Below the pieces are notes generated by a model that was given only the letters and a program-made list of their open reading frames with translations, was not told the origin of the DNA and did not search any database. DNA of 64,000 nt. Source: Vombatus ursinus (taxonomy: Eukaryota > Chordata > Mammalia > Diprotodontia > Vombatidae). The first letter of the stretch is position 1. The number at the start of each line of letters is the position of its first letter. The translations under genes were made by a program, and so were the position numbers. Location: assembly GCF_900497805.2 (NCBI RefSeq), contig NW_020954581.1:9712227-9776226 (forward strand), in the 5' to 3' direction. This document shows, piece by piece, positions 34,610 to 45,109 of the stretch.

Positions 34610-34681
34610 TCCTCCTTAAAATAATGGTCAGTATCCCCACCTATCATGCAGGAGACTGGGGTTTCATTCCCCCACTCAGAG
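34610..34681 (+). pseudogene. tRNA-Asp pseudogene, anticodon ATC
   Basis: 72 nt, full length. The anticodon loop reads CTATCAT, so GTC has become ATC. The T loop is TTTCATT and the acceptor stem no longer pairs. The Asp at 48338 shows the same GTC-to-ATC change. Confidence 0.85.
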
Positions 34682-34753
34682 GCTTGCTTACATTTTTGTC
34701 CTTTCTGCTACACCAATAACTCACCTCAGGGTGGCCAAAGTCTCTCCAAATGC

Positions 34754-34778
34754 AAAAAAAAAAAAAAAAAAAAAAAAA
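34754..34778 (+). repeat. Poly(A) run of 25
   Basis: Pure A tract within the Asp downstream flank, where other cassettes have a short A-containing phrase. Could be an expansion or the scar of an insertion. Confidence 0.9.
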
Positions 34779-35320
34779 GCCTTTGTGGCATTAGGCTGCC
34801 AAGTGCTGCCTATAGTATTTTCCCAGGGGCTCGCCAACAGCAAGCTTCTTCAAAGCTTCTTACTGTCTCACCCTTGATCTTTAACACTCGGGGTCCTTCT
34901 CCAAAATCAGGTACCCAAAGACTTCTCTATCTCATATTCATTGTAGCCTGGGCCGATAGGTCCCCTTCTAGCACAATCAATCCCTAGCTTCCGACCCAAA
35001 AGGGAGCCAGGGCTCTGTGTGTGACCTCCCAGGGGCCCCTGGGCCACTCACGGCTGTCCTGATCCATCCAGGAAAGGCCCCGGGCTGCCAACGCCCAGTG
35101 CTCCAGGCCCTGGTTCCAACTCAAATGCCATGTGGGTCTGAAGGCTGTGGGCAAAGGAAAGCGGCTATCAAGGAGCCGCTTTCTGGGCTGGCCTTGGTTA
35201 GTATGTGGAGGGAACCAGCTAGCGAGTGAGAGAACTGGGCAGGACCTTAGCTGGTGGATCTACAGGGGAATTGTTGGGGCTTTCACTAGGGCCTGGTAGA
35301 GGCATCAACGTAGCGGGATT

Positions 35321-35392
35321 GCGTTGGTGGTATAGTGGTGAGCATAGCTGCCTTCCAAGCAGTTGACCCGGGTTCGATTCCCGGCCAACGCA
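35321..35392 (+). tRNA. tRNA-Gly (TCC)
   Basis: 72 nt, identical to the copies at 8216 and 23130, with anticodon TCC. Downstream there is ATTTCTT but no run of four T within 40 nt, as at 8216. The spacer from Asp is shorter (711 bp) than in cassette 1. Confidence 0.97.
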
Positions 35393-37076
35393 ATTTCTTA
35401 TACTGCCTTCTTCTCTTGCCACACTCCTGACCCCTACACACAGGTATAAAGGTTCTCCTGCCCTCTCCCTCTGCCACGCTCGCACTTCTTTGGGGCCCTC
35501 TGGGCATGTTTCCCAATCTGAATGTACGAGTGAGCTTCTATCTCCTCTAATATCCCCTGAATCTTTCTTGTTGTCGAGTTGTATGCTGCATCTCCAGCCC
35601 AAAATTACAACTCATTTCACTTCACTTCAATTGAACGACAATGGAGTGCCTAATTTGTACAAAGTATGGTCTTTTTCCAGTCATGTCCGACTCTTTGTCA
35701 CCCCATTCGGGATTTCTTAGCAAAGATACTGGAGTGGTTTGCTATTTCCTTCTCCAACCTATAGCCTTTGAGGGTTGCATCTTTGGTAGACAAACAGGAA
35801 AGAGGCTTTGCCTACACCTCATAAGAGCTATTATTCTGGAAGGGATCAAGGACCTGGATCTCACCCACAAGGACATTCCTTTCAAATATGGTGATTAGGC
35901 TTGCCCATAATCTGACATTCCTGGCCATCTCCTCTCTGTACCCAAGCCCAACCAGCAGGCTAATTTATCAGTCTAGGTTTGAGGTGATGAAGACTTGCAC
36001 TGGGGTCGTGGCTATGTCACTGAAAGAAGGGGGCATGTAGGAGAAATGTTAGGAAGGAGAAACGACAGTAAACTCAACAACTATTGACTATTTGAGGGTG
36101 GAGGGAATTGGTGTAGGGTGAACTGAAAAGATTAGGATGACACCTAAATTGCCAGTCTGGGAGCCTAGGATGTTGGTGGTACTCTATCCAATCAGGGAAA
36201 GAGGAGAGGGTAAGGGGGAAAGATCACAAGATCAGTTTGGCCATGGTGAGTTTAAGATGTCTATGGAACTTCTACATTGAAGATGTCTAATAGGCAGGTG
36301 GAGATGAAAGGCCAGAGGTCAGGAGAGATGTTAGATGCTGTATAAGGAAATCTAGGAGTCATCTCCATAGGGATGGTACTTGAAGGAAGGGAGCCCCCAT
36401 TCCTGAGGGTTTGTAAAATGGGACAGGACAGCGGGCTTTGCCTAAGCTCCTTAATTTCCCCCTCAACTATTCTATCCCTACCACACATACACCCCCACCC
36501 CAAAGAGTTTAGATTTGTAGTTGCACAGCTCCAGAAGGAAGACAGATAAGACAAATTGGAGGATTTGGAGAGGAATTCTCTCACTGTTGAGCACATCCAG
36601 GAGAATGAGACTCACTCCTTCTTGGGCTCAGGACCAACCAAGCCCTTTCTGAGTTGCCCCTGGCATACTGATGGAGCTGATACTGATTAGAAAGCATGCC
36701 ACAGGAGCAAAGGAGCAGGTGAAGAGACACTATGAATAAAAGGAGGAAGGGTGGCAGGTAGCAAGGTGTGGAATGAGGAGACATCCAGGAAAGACAGAAT
36801 ATGTAGAAATTTGGGACTCGAATTTTTATTGGGTAGGTTTTATGTTCATGTGAGGCAGGAGGTGGTGGCCTTTAAAGGAATTACTAGAGTGTAAGAGAGA
36901 AGCAGATGTATGAGTCAGCGTGGTTGGTAGTAACAGCGGAACCACAAGTGAAATTGGTCCGGGGAGAGGCTAGAAGTGGGTCAAATGGGTCACCAGAAGA
37001 GACTGAGGTAGATGTGAGATTGATGCAGAAAGCCAGTGTTGTGCTGAGTGAGAAAGAGAAATAAGGTACCAAGTGT
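35393..37076. repeat. Cassette 4 end and cassette 5 Glu upstream region
   Basis: Gly-TCC downstream flank, then the interspersed repeat body (35930-36400), then the Glu upstream region. It includes 'cagcgtggttggtagt' near 36918, a phrase shared by later cassettes about 160-215 bp before Glu. No gene is seen. Confidence 0.55.
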
Positions 37077-37148
37077 TCCCTGGTAGTCTAGTGGTTAGGA
37101 TTCGGTGCTTTCACCACCGCAGCCCGGCTTCGATTCCCGGTCAGGGAA
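37077..37148 (+). tRNA. tRNA-Glu (TTC), divergent copy
   Basis: 72 nt with anticodon loop CTTTCAC (TTC). The anticodon stem is CGGTG/CACCG where others have CGGCG/CGCCG: two changes that keep a base pair. Weak points: T stem reads CCGGC, breaking one pair, and the B box becomes GCTTCGATTCC. T6 follows at 37153. It could be transcribed less well or be newly decaying. Confidence 0.8.
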
Positions 37149-37152
37149 TACC

Positions 37153-37158
37153 TTTTTT
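37153..37158 (+). terminator. Pol III terminator of divergent tRNA-Glu-TTC
   Basis: Run of six T, 5 nt past the 3' end. Confidence 0.85.
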
Positions 37159-37383
37159 ACACCATCCTCCAACAGGTGATCTTTCCTGCAGTGCTGCTTA
37201 CCCCTTCAACAGGTGACCTTTCATGCTCTGCTGCTTACCCCCAGCTGCAAATGCTCACTGCTCCCTTGCTCAATTGATTCATTTCCCCTGGCCATCTCGG
37301 CTAGTGCTGAGTGAGAAAGGAAAACAGAGTAAAGAAGGGCCAATCTCAAGCATCTCTTCAGTCCATCCAAATTGTCTAACCTG

Positions 37384-37532
37384 CGGCCTCAAACACATAA
37401 CACTCACTAGCTGTGTGCCTCCGGACATGTCACTTAACCCCAACTGCCCACACCAAAAAAAAAAAAAAGAAAGAAAAGAAAGAAAGAAATCTAGCCCATA
37501 AACTCCAAGATATTTTGCTAGGTTTCAGTGAT
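37384..37532 (+). mobile_element. WSINE/MIR-like SINE with extra 3' sequence
   Basis: 5'-truncated SINE ('cggcctcaaacacataac', 'tgtcacttaacccc') with A-rich tail to about 37490, then about 42 bp of other sequence before the second target-site repeat. The 16-bp repeats CAAATTGTCTAACCTG at 37368-37383 and 37533-37548 are identical. Confidence 0.8.
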
Positions 37533-37893
37533 CAAATTGTCTAACCTGGTGAACTGGTGCAAGGAAAGTGGGGTCGATGGCAGGGGCAGGGGTTCAGCAT
37601 GGAAGGTGAGGCAGAACAGAATGATAAACAACTTTTTCTAGAAGCCTGGTACCTTAGGTGCCAAGGAAAGAGGGCTTTTCTAGGTGTCCATAGGCATGGG
37701 CTTCTTTGGCCTCTACAAAGTAAGTAGTGGGGTGTGAGGGTAGCAAGGATTAGTAGTAGAAGCTGGGGATGATGGTTGTGACCAGGAAAGGTGCTCCTTC
37801 CTGGAGATACAAGCATCCTTTTGGCATCTGTCCAAAGATGGGTAGCAGCAGCAGGATGCCTCTGGATAGAATGTATACTAACATTTCAAGATG

Positions 37894-37958
37894 TGCATGA
37901 GCCAGAACCCGGGCCTCCCACATGGCAGGCGAGAATTCTGACACTGAACCACTCATGC
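37894..37958 (-). pseudogene. tRNA-Gly-GCC pseudogene, cassette 5
   Basis: 65 nt. A 6-nt deletion removes part of the T arm and destroys the B box; the anticodon arm is altered but recognisable. Dead. Confidence 0.9.
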
Positions 37959-38067
37959 AGAACATACTACGCTTTCTCTGTAATGTCTCTGATCTTCATG
38001 GACACACAGGTTGGCCATATCCTACAACCAAAATTTGATACAATATGTTAACCCTAACCTACCACTT

Positions 38068-38280
38068 ATATTTCTTGACTTTCTGCCTTCCTCCCTCCTA
38101 AACCCTTCTTCCTTTTCATCTGTCTCTTCCTATGTACTTCTCCATTCTACTTTCTTCCTCCTCCCATCTTCCTTCTCTTCTTCCTCCTCCTTTTCTCCAT
38201 TCTCTTCTTCTTTCTCCTCCCTCCCCCATGCTTCCTCTTCCTCCTGGTTCTCCTACTACTGCTACACCATCTCTTCCAGG
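38068..38280. repeat. Polypyrimidine tract, cassette 5
   Basis: About 210 bp of CTTCCTCCTC-type sequence beside Gly, one of the longest of the set. Confidence 0.85.
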
Positions 38281-38534
38281 AAAGTCCTATGATTGCCTTG
38301 AAAGTTATCTGAAGTTATATTGTTGGGAAGTTTCAACAGGTCTGTTCTCCTTGTCTGCATTACTCTTCTAATGTACTTACCCTCTAGCAAAAGTTTGGTC
38401 CTTAGATGGACCACGGTCCCCCACATGCCCTTCATCCAAACACACGTAAGCGGAGGCTCGGCCTATGAAGACTTCTTCAAGTAGCGCTGAGGAAGGGCGA
38501 GGTGGTGGGACAAGAGTGGGAGGCAAAAGAATAG

Positions 38535-38615
38535 TGTAAGGAGTGGAATTTAAAACCAACCTCCAGTGGAGACTGCATCCTGAAAGCTGTGCTTTGATCT
38601 CTTGGTCATCCTGAC
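38535..38615 (-). pseudogene. tRNA-Leu pseudogene, cassette 5
   Basis: 81 nt at the Leu position. End segments (TGTAAGGAGTGG and CATCCTGAC on the + strand) and the variable-arm region are readable. The T loop and anticodon stem are changed, though CAG can be traced. Dead. Confidence 0.85.
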
Positions 38616-38619
38616 TCAG

Positions 38620-39720
38620 CATCAAAATACCCCCTTCCTCCATGCTGGCGATAACAGATGCAAAACAACCACAGGCCCAGACCTCCTGATTCATCTCATC
38701 CAGCTCCTTCCACACACCCTAATCTCTCACTCTGGCACCAGCATTGTCTAAGAAAGTCCACATGTCCAGAACCATCCCCTCCAGCCTCTCTGTGCCAACA
38801 CATACACCTTCCCACCAGCCCAAAGACCTGCACCACAACAAAACATCCTCACCTGACCTGACCCCTCTTTTGCCTCCTGTTCACAGAATCGCTGCTGCCC
38901 TGACCTTCTCCAACTGCCTCCCAGACACCTGTGCCCCTGTCTCTTCCTGGAACACATGCAGCTCAACCCCAAGACCATTCTTCTAGGGTCATGCTTTTTA
39001 TGCCACATCCAGTCTCCTGGGGAAAACCTGACTTCACCTGATACACATTTCCAAATCAAGAGAGCCTCTGTGGAGGTTCTGGCCTAGGTATGACCAGGAC
39101 ACCTTGGGGAATTGTTGTACAAGCATCACATCCACTGTGAGGCAAAGCTTAGATTTGGAGGAGTCTAAAAGGTCTGAGAGGATTTCCACCTGTGGATCAA
39201 GTGCTGGGGGAGACCATTCCAAAAAGAGTGGTGGGCTGTCGGGTAAGGATAGGGGTGGCAGTGTAAGTGAAAATTGTCCAGGAGGGAAGGTCTGGCTCAA
39301 AGGAGCCACCAATGAGGTCCCTGAGCAATCAAGTTGCTCTCCCTTCTTGACCCTCCACCGACCTGCCCATCGCCCACCAATCTCCAGGTGCAGCAACATC
39401 ACAGCGCCATTCTTTTTCAGACATATCTCCCCACCCGACACCTCTGTTCCCTTCCTCCTGCAGTATCCCCTCCTCTTCCCTCCCCCATTTCACCTCTCCC
39501 AGAGGTCCCTCTTGATCAAGATTAACTGCCAGTCTCATAGGGGGTATCATGAAATGAAGAGGGTTTTGCCCTAGTATCATTGGATGTTGTTAAATTTTTT
39601 AATGTATATTGATAGCTCTATTTCAATACAGTTGGTTTCACTGGAAATTTATTGGATTTCATTTCATGCACTCAAAAATGTTGTCCTGAGAAGTTCATAG
39701 ACTGCTGGAGACTTTCAGAG
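38620..39720. other. Leu to Asp spacer, cassette 5
   Basis: Homologous to 45110-46220 and 54990-56250. It contains shared phrases such as 'gcaaagcttag' and 'ttattggatttcat'. No gene is recognised. Confidence 0.6.
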
Positions 39721-39724
39721 GGGT

Positions 39725-39726
<2 letters not shown>

Positions 39727-39760
<34 letters not shown>
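39727..39760. repeat. (CA)n microsatellite
   Basis: CA run at the pre-Asp position of cassette 5. Confidence 0.95.
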
Positions 39761-39765
<5 letters not shown>

Positions 39766-40027
39766 ATGCACATGCTAAGTTGAAGAATTTCTTCTTTTGG
39801 AAATCAGTCTCTTTATTTCCAGGAAAAAAGATGGAAGTCCTGGAGAACAAGGAACAGAAAGTAGATGGCTTCGGAGGTGATTCGAGGAGCAGACTGAGAG
39901 AGTGAGAGTGGTTTGAGTCAGGCAGACAGTGGAGGTAAGGAAGAAGAAAGGAGCTTTTGTGTTTTGTCAAGAGTCCAAAGTCATGGGTCCCAAGAACCTC
40001 CGAGGCAGAGACTGTCAACCAAGTAGA

Positions 40028-40029
<2 letters not shown>

Positions 40030-40087
<58 letters not shown>
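40030..40087. repeat. (TG)n microsatellite
   Basis: 58 bp of pure TG, 43 bp before an Asp pseudogene. It is not present at that place in cassette 1, 6 or 7. Confidence 0.95.
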
Positions 40088-40089
<2 letters not shown>

Positions 40090-40129
40090 AGAGCCAGGAT
40101 TACAGATCAGGGACCACAATGTAGTACTT

Positions 40130-40184
40130 TCCTCATTAGTATAGTGGTCAGTATCCCCTCCTGTCATGCGGGAGGTTGGAGTAT
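40130..40184 (+). pseudogene. tRNA-Asp pseudogene, 3' truncated
   Basis: The 5' two thirds is close to the intact gene (TCCTCATTAGTATAGTGG, anticodon GTC). The T arm dissolves after 'gggaggttgg'. The flank that follows is cassette-type for about 90 bp and then switches to Glu downstream flank at about 40290. Confidence 0.85.
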
Positions 40185-40857
40185 TTTCTTTTGCACACGT
40201 TACCCAACCTTGCTCTCCTCCTTCTCCTTGCTGCCACTTCAACCCCAGGCAGCCAAAGTCTCTTCAAGACCAGAAGGTGCCAAACCTTAAAATGAGGAAG
40301 GCATAGAAACGTGGCAATGGGGATGGAAGAGAGGTAACCTAGAGGTCGAGAGGAAGATTATGCCTCTCTTGTCCTGCTCCCTTACTGTTCGTTTCCCATG
40401 AACAGGTCGCCAGGTTAGGGGGTGGGAGGGGGTCAAAAGAAAACCAGGGTATTACCTCCCATCCCAAGGATTCATTCTGTCTGTCTAGAAAACTCGGGGG
40501 TTGAGGACTGGGAGAAGATTGGAGGTAGAGCAGAATGGTAGAAATCGACTTTTGCCAGAAGTCTTAGCCTTTACGTGCTCTGGAAGCCTGATCCTATCTT
40601 GTACAGACAGAGCTTTCCCAACTATCCAAGAGTGTAAGAGTCCAGGTCTTCTTTGGCCTCCTAAAATAAGGTAAGGCTGGGTGGCAAGGTCAGGCAGGGC
40701 CTTTTTTTGTGCTTAGGGTGGGAATGATGGTTGAAGGTGCTCCTTCCTGGGGATGTAAGCCTTTTTCACGGAGCTGTCCAAAACGCGAGCTGGGCAGCGA
40801 GAAACCTCGGGAAAGGACTTGAGCAAACTAACTAACTAACTTAATTAGTTAATTAAT

Positions 40858-40900
40858 AAATGGATGGATGGATGGATGGATCTATGAATGAATGAATAAA
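40858..40900. repeat. (GGAT)n/(GAAT)n microsatellite
   Basis: ATGGATGGATGG then GAATGAATAAAT units. Confidence 0.9.
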
Positions 40901-40928
40901 TAAAAAGGGTGGGGGGGTGGGATAAAAG

Positions 40929-40980
40929 TGCATGAATGAGCCAAGAAACCAACCTGGTTCCATCACTGAAATGCCCATGC
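40929..40980 (-). pseudogene. tRNA-Gly-GCC remnant, cassette 5b
   Basis: 52 nt. Only the ends (TGCATG and CATCACTGAA..CCCATGC on the + strand) and part of the T arm remain; the anticodon arm is gone. Confidence 0.7.
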
Positions 40981-41111
40981 AAAGAATAACTTAGCTATCT
41001 GCTCAGTCTCAGAACTAGTTGAACATCCAATAATTTCTAGTGGGCCAGAACCCATGCTCCCAATATGACACAACACGTGCTCAACTTAACCAAGAACCTT
41101 TTTTTTTTGCC

Positions 41112-41252
41112 CTGCTCCTTAGCCTCTTCGACTTCCTAACCTTTTCTCCTCTTCTTCTTCCTCTTCCAATTTCTACCTACTCCTCCACCTCTTTTTTCCT
41201 CCTGTCACCTCCTACCCCTCTCCTATTGAACCTACACCTTCTCGGAGAAAGT
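41112..41252. repeat. Polypyrimidine tract, cassette 5b
   Basis: CTCCTCTTCTTCTTCC-type tract in the usual place beside Gly. Confidence 0.8.
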
Positions 41253-41775
41253 CGGGTGAATGCCCTAAAGGTTCGTTGGTGGGAAAGGTCAAAAAAGGCC
41301 CGAAGTCCAAGTGTGCATTTTCTTCCAATCTAACCTCTTGGAAAAATCCACCTTGGTACTCAGATGGGGCCGGCTCCTTCACACACCCGAACTCAACTCT
41401 GGACTAGACCTGTGAAGGCTATTGGGTTGGGGAGAAGGGGCTTGTGTCTGTGGAATCCTCAGTCTGGGCACTTTCAACCAAACCTCTTCCTCCCCACCTT
41501 CATACCCCTCTTCCACTTCCTCATATTTCTTCTTTTCCTCCTCCTCTGATCCTTCATTTAACTCCTCCACACACATTAGCTCTTTATCGGGAAAAACGGC
41601 TAGCCTCCTAAAGGGTTTTACCCTAGTGTCTCTGAATTGGTTAAAATTTATAAGGCAAATTGATAGTTCTATCTCAATAAGATTGATTCCTTTGGTAATT
41701 TATTGGACCAGAGTCTGGTGGGGAAGAGGGAAGTGTGTGCTCAGAGTGACTTGAGCATATAACTGTAAAAGAAAT

Positions 41776-41829
41776 GTGGATCCAGGCCTGTCATGCAGGA
41801 GGCTGGGGTTCGATTTGCAGACTGGGAAG
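41776..41829 (+). pseudogene. tRNA-Asp pseudogene, 5' truncated
   Basis: 54 nt from the D arm to the 3' end. Anticodon GTC is kept ('cctgtcatg') and the T loop reads TTCGATT, but the acceptor 5' strand is gone. Confidence 0.85.
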
Positions 41830-42412
41830 TGTCCTTGCATTTCGAAAAAACCCACCCACCCGGCTCTTTCACTCATCTCACCGCTTCATCTTAGGGGGAC
41901 CAAAGTCCCTCCAAACTCAAAAGAAACCTTTGTGGGGTTGGATACTGCAAAGAGTCACCTTTGGCATCTTCTGGGTTCAAACGCAAGCCTCTTGGAAGTT
42001 TCCTGTGTCTCACCCTGGCCCGTCTAGTCTGAAATACCCAAGGGCAATCTCTATTACTTAGTTGTTGTAGCCCAGGCCTATGACTCTCAATCTTGCCCCA
42101 TTAATGTCTCGCCTTCGACCCAAAAAGAAGCACCTGCAAGAGTCAGGGCTCTTGCCTGACCTCCCCAGGGGAAGCCTCCTCACAGCAGTACTGCTCCAGA
42201 AGGAAAAAAATGTGGCGCTGCCAACATCCAGCTTCCCAGCTCATGGCTCCGAGGAGCTCCGACGCAAATGTCCAATTTACAAGCGCACGCGCTCTGCCCT
42301 GCACGTTGCGCCTACCCTACTCCTCAGACACTCAGTCCAGTTGCTCACGCAAACACGAGTGGACACAACATAACCAGATCCGGGCGCAACAGAACTCCGT
42401 AGCAGGAGTGAG

Positions 42413-42422
42413 NNNNNNNNNN
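42413..42422. other. Sequence gap (10 N)
   Basis: Ten unknown bases. The 46 bp before (42367-42412) and the 46 bp after (42423-42468) are identical, so the gap probably joins two contig ends that overlap. Confidence 0.95.
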
Positions 42423-43086
42423 AACATAACCAGATCCGGGCGCAACAGAACTCCGTAGCAGGAGTGAGGGGAGGGTTAAGAGGAGGCGGGCAGGACCGTG
42501 GAGGATTGGAGCGGGGCACTCGGGAGGCAAGAGCTGTGGCCGCCAAATCCAGCAAATATCACGGGCTGGTCTCGGGGAGGCCGTGGGCTTCGGCCCGCAA
42601 CAAAAGAGACCTCTGGTGGGCTTTGTCCATGGGGCGTATTCTTGCTTTATACGCCCCTGCCCCTCGGACCGCACCTTCCCTTCAGGCGAGGTCCGTGCTG
42701 TGCTTTTTGCCAAAACCACAGCGCTGGTTTGGCTATAAGCATTAACCCCCCATGCTCTGCTGCAGCGGAGAAACGCTGGCGGGTATGGTACTAGGAGCAG
42801 AGGCTTGAGACAACCTGACCACAAGAGGTGTATCTGAGCTGGGGCAGCAAACAGGCTTCCAGAAGTGACAAGAACCACGCAGGGGCTGAAGGCTGCTGGC
42901 AAGAAGAAGGGCTGCCAAGGAGTCAAAAGGAGTTCTGGGTTTGTCTCGGTTCATGTGTGGAGCGAACCAGCTGACGAGCGAGTAGTGATGCTGGCAGGAC
43001 TCTTGTGCTGGCCCCAGTTGGTGGACCAGCAGGGGAGCTGCCTGCGCTCTCACTGGGCCCTGGCAGAGGAAGTCGCACGTAGAGTC

Positions 43087-43158
43087 GACGTCGAGGTATA
43101 GTGGTGAGCAGAGCCGCTATCCAAGCACTAGACTAGAATTCAATTCCAGGCCCATGCA
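43087..43158 (+). pseudogene. tRNA-Gly-TCC pseudogene, cassette 5b
   Basis: 72 nt. The A box region GGTATAGTGGTGAGCA is perfect and anticodon TCC is kept, but the base before the anticodon is A, not T, the T arm is lost ('gaattcaattcc') and the acceptor stem is broken. Confidence 0.88.
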
Positions 43159-43743
43159 ACCTTTAACACCTTCCCCTTCTCTTAGCATGAGGCAGAACCT
43201 CTCCAATCCGGGAAAGAGGAGGGTGTGAGCGGGAAAGACCAGTATATCTGTTTTGGGCATGGCGATTTTAAGATGTGTAATAGGTAGGTGAAGATGAGAG
43301 ACTGGAGGTCAGGAGAAAGGTTAGTACAGTATAAAAAAAAGTCTAAGTCATTACCATAGAGATGATACATGAAGTAAGGCGGGGAGGGGGGCGGGGTTTG
43401 TAAAATGAGACCCGACAGTGGATTTTGCCTAAGCTCCTCAACTTTCCCGCCAGTTGAGCAAGTCCAGAAACGTGGTTCCAGGGCTTCGAATTCTTATTGT
43501 GTAGATTCTTTGTTCATGTGAGGTAAGAGACATTTAGGGGAATGACTAGAGTGTAGGAGAAGAGCAGCCGTATAGGTCGTCGTGGTTGGTAGTGACGATA
43601 GAACTGCAAATGAGAGTAGTCCAGGGGTTCTGGACCAGTGAGAGTAGACCAGTAGGTCCAATGGGTTCCCTGAGCAAAATAAAGACGTGGAAGGGATGCA
43701 GAGGACCAGTGTTGCAGGAAGCCAGGAGCCACTTGCCGTGTGC

Positions 43744-43815
43744 TCCCTGGTGGTCTAGTGGTTAGGATTCGGCGCTCTCACCGCCGCGGCCCGGGTTCGA
43801 TTCCCGGTCAGGGAA
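43744..43815 (+). tRNA. tRNA-Glu (CTC)
   Basis: 72 nt, TCCCTGGTGGTCTAGTGG at the 5' end, anticodon loop CTCTCAC (CTC), T arm CCGGGTTCGATTCCCGG, 3' end TCAGGGAA. All stems pair. It matches the mammalian tRNA-Glu-CTC as I know it and is identical to the copy at 61137. TTTT at 43821. A conserved phrase (GTATAGGTCGTCGTGGTTGG) lies about 170 bp upstream. It decodes GAG. Confidence 0.98.
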
Positions 43816-43820
43816 TATTC

Positions 43821-43824
43821 TTTT
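43821..43824 (+). terminator. Pol III terminator of tRNA-Glu-CTC
   Basis: TTTT, 6 nt past the 3' end. Confidence 0.85.
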
Positions 43825-44296
43825 ACGCCGTCCATCACGACTTTCAAGGGGGCTTGTGTGCTCTCTCTCGCTGACTGTTGCCGGCGCGGCCTTTCCCTGC
43901 TCAGTAGCTTCATTTCCCCTGCCAGCCTCGCCTAGTGTCGAATGAGAAACGAAAATCAGAGAAGAGAAACAACCTCTCTTCAATTCGTCCAAACCGTTCC
44001 ACTGGTGAAATGGTGCGGCCTGCGAGGGCCCAGCGAGGAAGGCGAGGCAGCAGAGAATGAGCAACTTTTGTTTGGAGACTGGTCCTTTAGATGCCAAGGA
44101 AGGAGGGCTTTCCCAGCCGTCCTCGAGCCCTAGAGCCAAGGGCTTCTCCAGTCTCTGCCAGGTAGGTGGAAGACTGGGGGAATTGGGTGGAAGGTGGTAA
44201 GAGACAGCGGGGGCGGGGACGGTGATCGCGAGGAGGAAATGCGCTCCTTCGGACCTGCCCAAAAGCTAGGAGGGCCAAGCAGACGGCCATTGCGCC

Positions 44297-44300
44297 AAAA
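44297..44300 (-). terminator. Pol III terminator of tRNA-Gly-GCC
   Basis: TTTT in the gene's direction. Confidence 0.8.
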
Positions 44301-44309
44301 TCGCATGTC

Positions 44310-44380
44310 TGCATGGGCCGGGAATCGAACCCGGGCCTCCCGCGTGGCAGGCGAGAATTCTACCACTGAACCACCCATGC
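44310..44380 (-). tRNA. tRNA-Gly (GCC)
   Basis: 71 nt, identical to the copy at 4758, anticodon GCC. AAAA at 44297-44300 gives a TTTT terminator 10 nt past the 3' end. It is convergent with tRNA-Glu, 494 bp away. Confidence 0.98.
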
Positions 44381-44505
44381 TGGTTACGCTGCCGTTTGCT
44401 CAGAGATGTCTCTCATCATCGCGGATGCACAGAGACTTCTGGCAGGCCGTGTCCTGAACCGAAAATTTGATGTATCACTTGCTCGCTCTAACCTACAACC
44501 TATCC

Positions 44506-44713
44506 TACTTGACTTCCTCGCCCTCATCCCTCCTAAACTTCCCTCTTCTTCCTTTTCGTCTTCCTCCTCCTACGTCCTTCTCCATTCTCCTCTTCTTTCC
44601 TTCTTCCTCCTGCCCATCTTCCCTCTCCTCCTCCTCCTCCTCCTCCTCCTCCTTCTCCTCCTGTTTCTCCTCCTTCTCCTTCTCCTCCTGGTTCTCCTGC
44701 TGCTACACCACCT
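44506..44713. repeat. Polypyrimidine tract, cassette 6
   Basis: About 200 bp nearly free of purines on the + strand, with a (TCC)n core at 44628-44654. It starts about 125 bp 5' of the Gly-GCC gene. Confidence 0.9.
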
Positions 44714-45009
44714 CCTCTGGAAAAGTCCTATGATTGCCTTGAAAACTCTATTGCTGGGAAATTTCAGAAGGCCCGCTGTGCACTGGCGCGTTTCTCTTCC
44801 AATCCACCTCTGGCAAAAGCCCATTCGGTCCTCAGGAGGACCACTGTTCCTCCACACTCCCTTCATTCACAGGTATGCAAGTGGAGGCCTGGTCTATAGA
44901 GGCCAGTTATTTGGGGAGAATGGGTGAATGCCCGTGGATTCGGGGGCATGGGCAAGTCATCCTCTCTTCCTCACGTAGTGCTCAAGCAGAGCAGGTAGCA
45001 AGAGAAGTC

Positions 45010-45013
45010 AAAA
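45010..45013 (-). terminator. Pol III terminator of tRNA-Leu-CAG
   Basis: TTTT in the gene's direction, 6 nt past the 3' end. Confidence 0.85.
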
Positions 45014-45019
45014 GCTCAA

Positions 45020-45102
45020 TGTCAGGAGTGGGATTCGAACCCACGCCTCCAGGGGAGACTGCGACCTGAACGCAGCGCCTTAGACCGCTCGGCCATCCTG
45101 AC
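45020..45102 (-). tRNA. tRNA-Leu (CAG)
   Basis: 83 nt, 5' GTCAGGATGGCCGAGCGG, anticodon stem-loop CTGCG-TTCAGGT-CGCAG (CAG), long variable arm, T arm GTGGGTTCGAATCCCAC. All stems pair, and it is identical to the copy at 54898. TTTT terminator from AAAA at 45010. It decodes CUG. Confidence 0.98.
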
Positions 45103-45109
45103 GCGACAC

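Larger units (their letters stand above)
40290..43480. repeat. Cassette 5b, degraded
   Basis: Glu downstream flank without Glu, a Gly remnant (40929), pyrimidine tract, Leu flank without Leu, a 5'-truncated Asp (41776), the GC-rich spacer with a sequence gap, and a Gly-TCC pseudogene (43087). Order is kept, but no gene is intact. Confidence 0.75.
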
